A program made the position numbers and the translations under genes. Shown here in pieces: positions 24,367 to 34,800 of a stretch of 56,088 nt of DNA. Origin of the DNA: Lachnospiraceae bacterium AD3010 (lineage in GTDB: Bacteria > Bacillota > Clostridia > Lachnospirales > Lachnospiraceae); NCBI GenBank assembly GCA_000622025.1, contig KK211390.1:66314-122401 (forward strand), read 5' to 3'. The first letter of the stretch is position 1. Each line of letters begins with the position of its first letter. The notes beneath the pieces were generated by a model. The model did no database searches. It saw only the letters and a list, made by a program, of their open reading frames with translations, and was not told the DNA's origin.

Positions 24367-27300
24367 TTATCTTCCCTGCTTTGCAGCCTCTTCTTCCTTC
24401 CTCTTTCTGTGATCCATATACATCTTGACCCCTGTTGCACCGAGGATAAGGATCAGTAACCACCATCCGAAGGGAATGCTTCCCTTAACATCATCATTGA
24501 GAACCATACTTCTGTCGAAGGTTCCGTTCTCCACGGCCTCAACGATGGGTGCAAGTCTCTCTCCGAGTACCTGAGATACAGGATTTGCCCTGTCTCCGAG
24601 AACCTCTGATGTAAGTCCGCCTGCAGCCTCTTCAACTGCTCCTGCGGGTGCTGCTGCGTCCCCGAGTACCTCTCCTGCGGGAGCGCCTCCGTCTTCGAGT
24701 ACTGCTCCGCCGTCAACCGCTCCGCCGCCAGCTTCCAGAGTTACAGTCTCTCCGATAGCTGCCGGTGCTCCTGCATCAGTAAATGCACCGTCCGCCGTTC
24801 CGGTGGAAGTGGTAACTGCAACGGGTGTGCCGGGGGCAGCCGTCTCAGCCGCTGCAACTCCCGTAGCTCCGGCATCTGCTGCGGGTGCACCTGTATCAGC
24901 TGCTGCAGGTCCGTCAACCTCAGAGGCTGCATCATCGCCGCCGCCCGAGCGGGATCTTGTCCGTGTTCTGCTGCTGGTAGTGGTTGTTGTTGTACTCTCA
25001 CCGCCGCCGGCGGGAGGAGCTACGCTGTCGCCACCGGAACCATTTCCGCTACCGCTGTCGGAATCTGAAGGATCATTGTCTCCGATGACGGGAGTGTTGT
25101 CCGTTGATGCCGACTTCACCTTAAAGCCACTCTCAATTATTTTATCTATCTCGGCCTTAAGATTCTCCAGATCTCCCTTTACATCTTTATACTTTGTGTT
25201 TGCATCATTATACTTTTGCTGAGCCTTTTCAAACTCACCCTCAAGCTGTTTGATCTTCGCAGTACTTACAGACTGATCATAGCTTGCATTCACAAGAGCC
25301 TTTGCTGCATCATCTACTCTCTGCTGGGCATATTCCGCAGTCTTCTGGATCTTCATCATCTTCCCGTATTCTACAACGGCTGAGGCATAGTCCCTAACTA
25401 ATTTTGCATAGGAAAGATCCGTACTCAGATCATCAAACATGCTCTGATAAGCATTTTCGTCGATATAACGTGATCTCTCATCAAATTTCCCTCCCAGACT
25501 GAGCTGTCCGTCCGCGTCGGTATTGCTGACTACTACGATGGTTTTCACACTGGAGGTATTCTTTAATCCCGGCTGATCCAGAACATGTTCACCTTTTTCA
25601 TCCAAAGCAAGATAATCAAAGTAGAATTTTTTGGGTTCTTCATCCCCGATCTTATACGTGATCTCACCATAATTATTCTTTGAACCCTGGCCGGTTCTCC
25701 ACCAAACCGATTTGTCACTATTTTCCCTTACTTCCATCTCAACAGTGGACAGATCAACGCCCTGCTGCTTAAGCTCCTGCATAAGCTTGTACTGGGTAAG
25801 AAGTGATGCCAGCTTTCTGAATTCTTTATAGCTCTCCTGAATGTTGTTGCCTTCTTTAACCTTTACCTTACCAACCGTCACCTGCTGACTCTTTATCTGG
25901 TCGATCAGAGAAGAAAGTACATTGTAGCTATTACTGATAGCTTCATATCCGGTATTTGCCTTATCTGCGCTTGCCTTTGCGTCTTCATACGCTTTCTGTA
26001 CTCTTTTCTTATAGGCTTCATCAGTTTCATCTGCGCCCTTGCTGCCTGCCAGTATATCCCGAATGGTATTAGCATTTTCATTCAGATCTGCTATTGCACC
26101 AATAGTATTGCGGGCATCTTCAACAGCCTTGTTAGCCGTTTCTGCATCCTGTAACCGAGCGTTTACCTCAATATACTTGTTAGTTGCTTTCTCCAGCTCT
26201 TTACCTGCCGCAGTCACATTTTCTCCTGCCTCAGTCACTTTTCCTTCAGCCTTGGTAATCTCATCGCTTAAGTTCTGCAGATTAGTCTTGGAGGTATTAT
26301 AGCCATCAAGATAGCCGATCAGATCCAGTTTATTATCCTCACTATCACCGACTGTTATGGATTTACCTGTGACAGCCTTCCTTTCGTCCCTGTCCAGCTT
26401 AATCTCACCTAAAACCGTATCTGTGTCGTGCCCGTCCTCAACCAGCACGACCTTGTATGTGTCATAATCATTGCCTAAATCGTTATTACGATTCCCCTGG
26501 GCATCATATTTATTCCAATTGAAAATAAGACTCTTTTTTTCGCCGGACTTTGTTGTATAATTGACCTTAAATCCTCCTTCGCTCTTCGTTCCGATGCTGG
26601 TTACAATACCGGTCTTTTTGTCAATCGAAGGATTGTTATTTTCAGCAACCTCAATGGACTCCGCTTCTGCATCTTCATTGTCAATGAGATACAGCTTTGT
26701 AAAATAGAAGGCCAGAGCACGGTTCTTTCCCCGATTGTTCTCCACATTTGTCAATTTACTGTCTATAGTCTCATAAATTGATGCATGGGCTTCATCATAT
26801 GTTTCCTGATGCGTGTCGAGAGCCGTATCATAGATATTCTGCGCTGAGGTCAAGTCGTTCTCTGCTTTTTTCAGATCCTCGTCCGCTTTTTCCTTAGCTT
26901 GTTCAGCTTCAGACTTTTCGCTTTCAGCAGCATCATTCTCGGCCTTAGCAGTTTCGTACGTATCAATTATCTGCTTGAAATTATTGTTTATTGCCGTAAG
27001 AGCATCTATTCCTGCCTTAGAATAGTCTGCATCGGCATCATCCACGTTTTCCTTTGCTGTTTTAACAGCATCAGCCGCTATATCCGCATTTGACTTTGCG
27101 TTTTCAACAGCCTTAGCCGCACTGACAATAGCAGCCTTGATATCCCCACCCAGATTTGAGATGTTGCCTACCGCCTTAATTGTATCTCCTTCTTCCGTAG
27201 CGGAAAGGCCATTAGCCTTAAGGAGATCACTAAAGTTTTTCTTTGCGTTTATCAGAGCATTATCGGCTTTGACCTTTGCTTCCTGAGCTTCCTTCAACTG

Positions 27301-28506
27301 TGATTCTGCATTGTCAAGTGCCTGTTTTGCTGAACCCAGATCTGTTTTGGCAACATCGATGACTCTGTTTGCTTCTCCAACTGCCTTATCCAACTGAGTC
27401 TGTGCCTCAGTCTTTGCAGTATCTGCCGCATCCTTATTTTCATATCCGGCAGAAGCAGCCTCGGAAACATCCTGTTTTACAGTCACGCCAATATTGGTAT
27501 TTACCTCGGTATCTGCTGTCTTAACTGCGTTCTCGGCAGATGGCATTGTCCAATCGTTAAAGACAGCCAGAAACTCATTTTTCTCAACTCCCTCAGCTAC
27601 TTTCACAGCAGCATCATCCACTTTTGCAGCATCAGCAAAAGCTTTATCCACTGCAGCAGAGGCATCCACAATATTATTCAGGCTGCCTGCAGCATCAGAC
27701 AAGGGTTCGCTTACACTCTGATATCCGCCGGTCTCCTCGCCTGTCCCGGCCTGCGTTCCGGCAACTTCTTCAGTGCCTATCGCACCTGCTTCGTTATTAA
27801 TCTCATTTTCTATTACTCCGGTAGCAGCTGTAGGCGAAGCACCAAGCAATTCCGGAACGTTAACTGCCTCATCTCCTGTAGCTCCTGTCATTTCAGGAAC
27901 GTTAACTGCCTCATCTCCTGTAGCTCCGGTTATCTCCGGGACGTTAACAGACTCGTCACCTGCAGCCTCACCGCCGGCAGCTTCTTCGCCACCGCCAGCA
28001 GATTCTCCGCTTCCGCCGTCAAATGCTTCTCCGCCGCCAGTGGACTCTTCGCTTCCGCCGTCAAATGCTTCTCCGCCGCCAGTGGACTCTTCGCTTCCGC
28101 CGTCAAATGCTTCTCCGCCGCCATCATATGACTCTTCACTTCCGCCGTCATCATAAGACTCTTCACCGCCGCCGGATTCGCCATCATCGCCGGACTCGTC
28201 TCCACCGCATTCTTCGTCCCTTACCTCATCGGCAGCATCTTCCACATCATCATGAGAGCTTTCCACATCATCCGTGTGTTCGCTGTGATCCTCATGATCA
28301 TCATGGCTGTCGCTGTCATGGCTGTCACTGTCGTGGCTTTCATGGCTGCCGCTGTCACTGCTCTCGCTGTGGCTGGAGCTTCCGCTGTCTCCGCCGCCCT
28401 CGCCGTCATCGGCAAAAGCGGTAACTGTAGGCATCATCGCCATAGCTGCCGCGAGCCCTATTGTTATTGCTTTCAATACATTCCTGCTGACTTCTGTGTT
28501 CTTCAT
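24367..28506 (-). CDS. Giant secreted coiled-coil protein with C-terminal membrane anchor
   Basis: Unrecognised 1,379-residue protein. The start chosen is the ATG at 28506 (MKNTEVSRNVLKAIT), which gives a clean signal peptide ending TVTAFA at about residue 32. A longer form from 28545 lacks a signal. Residues 33-200 are Asp/Ser/His/Gly-rich, with 14-residue tandem repeats. From about 270 to 1130 are Ala/Lys/Glu/Asp heptads typical of long coiled coils. They are broken by two globular inserts (about 595-725 and 895-1025), both with VKT/YKV...VVV-like strands. After an Ala/Gly/Thr-rich stalk comes one membrane segment (IPFGWWLLILILGATGVKMY) and a basic tail. No LPXTG motif. Probably a stalk-like surface protein. 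Confidence 0.8.
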   Translation of the reverse strand: MKNTEVSRNVLKAITIGLAAAMAMMPTVTAFADDGEGGGDSGSSSHSESSDSGSHESHDSDSHDSDSHDDHEDHSEHTDDVESSHDDVEDAADEVRDEECGGDESGDDGESGGGEESYDDGGSEESYDGGGEAFDGGSEESTGGGEAFDGGSEESTGGGEAFDGGSGESAGGGEEAAGGEAAGDESVNVPEITGATGDEAVNVPEMTGATGDEAVNVPELLGASPTAATGVIENEINNEAGAIGTEEVAGTQAGTGEETGGYQSVSEPLSDAAGSLNNIVDASAAVDKAFADAAKVDDAAVKVAEGVEKNEFLAVFNDWTMPSAENAVKTADTEVNTNIGVTVKQDVSEAASAGYENKDAADTAKTEAQTQLDKAVGEANRVIDVAKTDLGSAKQALDNAESQLKEAQEAKVKADNALINAKKNFSDLLKANGLSATEEGDTIKAVGNISNLGGDIKAAIVSAAKAVENAKSNADIAADAVKTAKENVDDADADYSKAGIDALTAINNNFKQIIDTYETAKAENDAAESEKSEAEQAKEKADEDLKKAENDLTSAQNIYDTALDTHQETYDEAHASIYETIDSKLTNVENNRGKNRALAFYFTKLYLIDNEDAEAESIEVAENNNPSIDKKTGIVTSIGTKSEGGFKVNYTTKSGEKKSLIFNWNKYDAQGNRNNDLGNDYDTYKVVLVEDGHDTDTVLGEIKLDRDERKAVTGKSITVGDSEDNKLDLIGYLDGYNTSKTNLQNLSDEITKAEGKVTEAGENVTAAGKELEKATNKYIEVNARLQDAETANKAVEDARNTIGAIADLNENANTIRDILAGSKGADETDEAYKKRVQKAYEDAKASADKANTGYEAISNSYNVLSSLIDQIKSQQVTVGKVKVKEGNNIQESYKEFRKLASLLTQYKLMQELKQQGVDLSTVEMEVRENSDKSVWWRTGQGSKNNYGEITYKIGDEEPKKFYFDYLALDEKGEHVLDQPGLKNTSSVKTIVVVSNTDADGQLSLGGKFDERSRYIDENAYQSMFDDLSTDLSYAKLVRDYASAVVEYGKMMKIQKTAEYAQQRVDDAAKALVNASYDQSVSTAKIKQLEGEFEKAQQKYNDANTKYKDVKGDLENLKAEIDKIIESGFKVKSASTDNTPVIGDNDPSDSDSGSGNGSGGDSVAPPAGGGESTTTTTTSSRTRTRSRSGGGDDAASEVDGPAAADTGAPAADAGATGVAAAETAAPGTPVAVTTSTGTADGAFTDAGAPAAIGETVTLEAGGGAVDGGAVLEDGGAPAGEVLGDAAAPAGAVEEAAGGLTSEVLGDRANPVSQVLGERLAPIVEAVENGTFDRSMVLNDDVKGSIPFGWWLLILILGATGVKMYMDHRKRKEEEAAKQGR
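28010..28135. repeat. 42-bp tandem repeats encoding a Gly/Glu-rich segment
   Basis: About three near-identical 42-bp units encode EESTGGGEAFDGGS in the coiled-coil surface protein. A second 14-residue repeat (VNVPEMTGATGDEA type, three units) lies at about 27840-27960. The identical DNA suggests recent slippage and length variation. Confidence 0.85.
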
Positions 28507-28799
28507 AGGCCTTCCCTCTTCCTCATATCTTTCTTTCAACAACACCCTTTAGTTACCGTCCGTCCGGGCGGACACTTCCCTTTTTGTACATCCTAAAAAA
28601 ATAATACAATAAATATCCTCAATTGCCTTCTATTTCAAAAATGGACAGGTAAACTGAAGATAAATATTCTTATATTTCCTATATCGACAATTCTAACAGA
28701 TATATTAGGTAAAATTAATAGAAAAAGAGCAAATAAAAAAAGATTGTATAAAATTACTTAAACAATTAAGCATCACCCGTTATTTTTATTTAAATCTTC

Positions 28800-28877
28800 G
28801 ATATTGATGCTCCCAAAGTCCTTGTCCCCACTACAAGTTTTTCTTGTGTAGTGACAATTACTTTTGGCGCTTCAATC
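28800..28877. repeat. 78-bp MITE-like fold-back element
   Basis: The ends are imperfect inverted repeats sharing CCCAAAGT/CGCCAAAAGT, and nearly the whole element folds back around a TTTTT loop. The minus strand matches the left part of the 238-bp element at 40862-41099. The stem base pair differs in a compensated way (CACTAC here, CACCAC there). It overlaps the stop codon of the protease gene. The rest of the gap 28507-28875 is A/T-rich, with no gene or clear promoter seen. Confidence 0.75.
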
Positions 28878-31800
28878 ACTTTACTGTGATCTTGCAGACT
28901 GCCGTCTTCCTGCCGTCTGCGGTGGTGACAGTGATACTTGCAGTTCCGGCTTTTATCCCCTTCACAACACCCTTCGATGTCACCGTGGCGATCTTTGTGT
29001 TGCTGCTCTTCCAGGCCACAGTCTTATTGGTGGCATTGTAAGGATTTATAGTTGCCTTCAGGGTCACGCTCTGGTTCTTTTTCAGTGTTGCCTTGGTGAC
29101 ATTCAGCTTCACGCTCTTCACAGTTATCGGATTGGTGACAGTGACCTTACATACCGCGGTCTTCTTTCCATCGGCAGTGGTCACCGTGATATTCGCCGTT
29201 CCTGCTTTGACACCCTTTACAACACCCTTCGATGTCACGGTGGCGATCTTTGTATTGCTGCTCTTCCAGCTTACCGACTTATTTGTGGCATTTGAAGGTG
29301 CTATTGTTGGAGTAAGTGTAAAGGTATAACCCCTGACCACACTTGCCTTTGTCTTATTAAGCTTCACGCTCTTTACTGCAACAGGGTTTGTGACAGTAAC
29401 CTTGCATACCGCCGTCTTCTTTCCGTCGGTTGTGGTGACGGTGATATTTGCAGTGCCGGCCTTGATCCCCTTTACAACACCCTTTGACGTCACAGTGGCG
29501 ATCTTTGTGTTGCTGCTCTTCCAACTTACCGACTTATTTGTGGCATTTGAGGGCGCTATTGTAGGAGTAAGGGTAAGGGTATAGCCTCTGACCACACTTG
29601 CCTTTGTCTTATTAAGCTTTACGCTGCTAACGGGAACGGTTACCGTCACCTTGCAGACAGCGCTCTTCTTTCCGTCGGTTGTGGTTACGGTGATATTCGC
29701 AGTTCCGCCATTGACCGCCGTAACAACGCCCTTCGAGCTTACCGTGGCAACCTTTGTATTGCTGCTCTTCCAGCTTACTGCCTTATTTGTGGCATTTGAA
29801 GGAGTTATAGCCGCAGTGAGAGCGAGGGTCTTTCCCTTCACAATCGTAGCAGCGGTCTTATTAAGCTTCACGCCCGTCACGGGAACAGTCACCGTTACCT
29901 TACAGGTCGCAGAATATTTACCGTCATCGGTAGTCACCGTGATAACCGCTGTTCCGCCGCTTACGCCTTTTACCACACCCGTTTGGCTTACGCTTGCTAT
30001 TCCGGTATTACTGCTCTTCCAGCTGACCTTCTTGTCATAAGCATCAGCAGGCAGCACTGTTGCCGCAAGAGTGATTGTTTTTCCAACCAGAATACCGGCA
30101 CTTGTCTGATTTAATCTGACTCCGGTTGCTCTGACCGGACCGTCTCTTGTAACTGTTATCTCAACAGACAGTCCGTCCTCTTTATAGTTATTTTTATCGG
30201 CCGCATTATAAACTGCTATAGCGGTAAGGGGCTCATTCTCTTTAAGCTCCTTGTCCTTATCCCCGTCTGACCAGATCCAGCCTGAAGGAAGCGCCACTTG
30301 AGACAGCTTTTTAGTAGTATAGGGTGTTTGGATCTCTGTCTCGGGTTTTTTGTCTTCCGGATAATCTCCTCTTCCGATCTCTACATCTACGGAAGCAACC
30401 TCGGTATCATTATGGTTATTGTTTCCATGCACATAATAGTAAACCGTATAATTTCCGGCATTCTTTTTCGTAGGGATCTTATCGCTGTAAATTGCAGGCT
30501 CCGAAACACTCTTTTCCGATACAGCATAGTACAAGGTGCCGCCATCGGCAGAACCGGCCTTGACAAGCTCCTGTTCCGTACCGTTGTATGTGAGATCTGC
30601 TACAGCTAAAGGTGCAGTGAACAATCCAATATCGGCCGGCTTGATCTTAAATATTATTTCTTTTTTCTCCGAAAACTTGTAATTTGCATTACTCAGACTC
30701 CCGGCAACCGCAATGTACTCCCCGGCATTGGTTCCCTCACCGCTCACAGTAACCTTACATTCGTCACCGTCTATAACACCGGTCGCCTCAGCTAAAGGGG
30801 TATGAGGATCCCCGTCATAAATAAATTCTGTTTCTCCCCAGGACAGACCAATTATCTTTTTCTCGATCGCAGCATATGTCACAGACTGCTGTCCTGAAGG
30901 TGAAAGCTCATAATTATCGATCCCGCTTCCTGTAAGCCGGATATTTGTGATTTTGACAGCCTTATTCTCCCCGGCATCAGCATCCGTAAAAGCGCCATCC
31001 GCTTCAACAGAAAGATCATCACTGTTCTTCTTACCATTCAGAACCGCACCGGCAAAATTAAGAGACACTGAGGTGCTTTTGTCATACACCTTATCCTTTG
31101 CCTTTATACCGCTGACTATGATCTGCTTTTTCTTTACGGAAAGACTATACTCAGACTTTCCTTCGGCATATTCATCCGTTTCCGCGGCAACGGCAGTTAT
31201 CACCGTCTCCCCGGCATTAATGATATGAACTTTGCCGTCTTTGTCCACGGTTGCCACTTCCGGCTTGCTGCTTGAATAGGAGATCGCACCGTCACCGCTT
31301 GTAACGGTGGCAGCCTCGGCGAAGTCTTCATCACCGTAGATTTTTTCAAGCCTTCCCCCGTTAATACCCGAAAATTCTACAACCTGAGCCGGCTTTTCGG
31401 TCACGGTAAGTGTCACAGAAATGGAATAATCCTCATAATTCTTTCCGCCGTTCACTCCGACAGTAACGACCGCAGTGCAGCCAGCTTTTGACTGATCATT
31501 GATAAAAGAATACTTCAGCTTATTCCCATCAAGCTTAAGATCCCCGTCCAGTACACTTTCCGGGTCTTCCGTCACACTGACAGATCCGTCTTTCAGGCTT
31601 CCTCCGGTTTCAATTTGTGAGCTGAGATCTACTTCCCCGCTGTGACCAAATTTTGCAGAACCGATGGTGGTTTCATTACTGTGCCCGGCCTGTTTTATGG
31701 TGACCGTGATGCTTTCTTCCTGACTGTCATTATGGTTACTGTCACCGATCACCTTATAATAAACAGTGTAATCACCGGCATCTGTGGCTTTGGGAACAGC

Positions 31801-34800
31801 TTTACCGTAAGTTCCGTCAGCTCCGAGCTTGTACTGCAGTATTCCTCCTACGGCCTCTCCGGCTGTCACAAGATCCTGACCGTTCTTATTATATGTGAGA
31901 TCTTTTCCGACAGGAGCCACGGACACGGATGAAGGTGCGGGAGATATTGTGAACCGCCAGGACTCATCCGTAAGCCTGGAAGCGGAATAGTCTTCTGTTT
32001 TACCTGTTGATATCTGGATCTGATAAGTGCCTACTTTTTTAGGTAGGTTAAGAGAGAAGCTGCCCACCTTTCCGTTTCTGACTTCAGCATACTGTATGTC
32101 TATCCCTGCCTTGTTTATCTTATCATCGGTAGAAGTGACTGTTGCTTCATGTGTTTGACCGTCATAAACTATGTTGTCCGTTACTACAGTAAATAGCTCT
32201 TTCGGAGGCGCACTGTTTGCAAGGGTTGTAAAATAGGTATAATTTTTGTAGTATCCACCGACTTCATCCGTAAATGCTCTGACGGAAACATAGTATCGGG
32301 TATCAGGAAGCAGATCTGTAAGATCATACTCTGATCCGTCTGAGCCGGTCTTTCCTTTTGCGACCCAGGTTTTATTTTCAAAATCGTAGCATCCTATTTC
32401 ATATCCCTCCGCCCCTGGAACAGCAGACCAGCTAATGGTTGCGCCCGTGGATGTAATATCCGATACCTGAGGTTCACCGACATCATCCAAAGGAATCCCG
32501 GTTCCATAACCTCCGAGAACCTCACCTTCTTTATCTGTCAAGCTGTTTGTCCTGCAGGGATAAACTCTGTATAGATACCTTCTTCCTGGAAGAGCAGAAG
32601 TGTCTGCATACCTCAGTTCTCCTCCGGCTGCTACTATGCCAAGAGGCTGGAAATCATCATCTCCGTTTCCTTTTCTGAATACAGAATAATAGTGTGCTCC
32701 CTCTGAAGCTGACCAGGTAACAACAATTGCATCGTTGCTATCGTTAACAGCCACATTAACATTATTAACCGCCGGCAGCTTAGTATACGCGGAAACGATC
32801 TCTGATGGGAATTCATCTTTTTCGGACCCTAATTTATAGTATACTGAAGTAACCTTGAAGTAATACGGTCTGCTGCTGGTAAGACCTTGTATATAAGCGT
32901 ACGTCTGAGATAAAACTCCGCCGAATACATCACTGAAATTAACCCCATCAGTACTCTTTTCAACTTTATATAAAGCCTCGTCGCTTTTATCCCAGCTAAG
33001 GTATATTATGCTTTTGCTATACGGCTCTGCCTTTAGATTTGTAACCGCAGTTCCGGTACCGTTATTTGTCTTAAATGTCTTCCTGCAATACTCTCCGTAT
33101 GTGGTGACCCCCTCTGGATCTACAAGATATGATCTTACCTCTACGAAATAGGTTCTATTTGGAGAAAGATACTTAATAAGCTGTTCGGTATCATCTTTCT
33201 CAAGCCTGCCTAAACTAAATAAAGAATTGCTGCCCTCTTCCCCGTAATTCAATTCATATCCATCACAATTGCTCAACGCTTCCCACTTCACCCTCGCCGA
33301 GTAATTGCCGACATATGTTATCTCCACGTCAGGAACAGCCGCCAGAGTAGTTACACTCACAACCGGCGAAACATCTTTTTCCGAAATACTGCCGTTCCTT
33401 ACGGGATAAACCTTATAGTAGTATGTGCCTCCACCCTCAAGGCCGGTGTGGGTGAATTTTCTTTCTTCCGATGAGGTTTTGCCCGCCTTGGAGAAGGTCC
33501 CGTTTTCTTTTGATGAATACCATATCTCATATCCTCCGGCATTCCCTGCCTCGGACCAGGCAAGGCTTACCGTGCTCTCTGTTTTATTACGAACTGAGAG
33601 ACTGCCTATCTTTTCCGGGAGAGATGCTCCCCCAACATCAGAGGTAAGGGCTCTGATACATAGATTGCCCTGGTATGCCGTGGCCATATCCTTCCATGCA
33701 CTTCCGCTGTAATAAAAGCTCTCGTCCCTGCCGATGGCTGTCTTCATTTCCAAAGTATTACCCGAATTGTCCGCCCAATCATAGCTTGTTTCCCTGTCGA
33801 TCCGTCCGCCCGTTGTGGTAATAACTACGGAGAACAGCTCTCCCCTTGAAAGGCTCACCGCCGAATTGAGAGGGATGGTATATTTCCCGGCAAAGGGCAG
33901 GGTTCCCTCTGTTTTTGCCTCGCTGACCTCCTCCCCGCTTTCAGGATCAGAGGCATCACTTAAGTTCCTGAATATCTGGATCTTATATTTCACATTACCG
34001 TATAAGGTTGTATCAAGCTGAACAGCGTTTAATGTTTCCCCTGCCGCCTTTGCAGATCCTTTAACGCTAAACACATTTGCAACCTTATTTGCCGGCGCAG
34101 TGCTCACGTTATGAAGCTGGGAATCGTAATAATAATTATTGTCGTAAAACTCCTCCGGGGCAGCCATCTCAAATACATAGGCAGTATCTTTTAAGCTGGT
34201 ATCCTCATAGGACAGCCAGAAATATGAATAATACGAGAACCTTGTGTCCGTTGTCCAGCTGTTCCTGACAAGCCAGGCACCCGGTTTCCCCGGCCTCCTG
34301 CCGGACTTGAAGTTTGTTATGGCATAATTGTCATCCCATCCCACAATGGCTACGGCATGATTTGTTCCGGTGTTGACGTTATTGAAATACGAATTTGTAC
34401 TGCTATTTAAATAGGAATCGCTGGCATAAAAGCTGGTACCTACAATTCCGTTCTCTAATATCGCCTGTTTAACAAGCTTCGGATTTTCCCTGATACTGAT
34501 CATGTATTCATTCTTCAGATGGGAAACGTCTTTTGAGGATGCGTACTCATCATTAAGTCCGTTTTGGAGCACAGAGGCTGCATTGGAATAGGCTGCGTCA
34601 TTCTCATCTGTGGTCACACCGTTATAGCGCATCAGACTCTGTGCAGCAAAATCCAGATTACCTCCGAAATTAAGGAAATCCTTACTGCTTTTTTTGTAAT
34701 TCACCCGATCTCCCGTATCTCCCATCACAGGGTTCGGAGCCTGGTTATAGCAGAAGTATGCAAGCTGCAGCTCACTGTAGTTTACAGTTTTATCGACTGC

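Noticed and set aside
28023-28424. Arg/His-rich plus-strand frames opposite the coiled-coil protein
   Set aside because: Shadow of the low-complexity Asp/Ser/Gly region; no start signals or recognisable domain.
29093-30040. Hydrophobic Val/Phe-rich plus-strand frames opposite the Big_2 repeats
   Set aside because: Antisense of Thr/Val/Lys-rich Big_2 units; the repetition follows the real domains.
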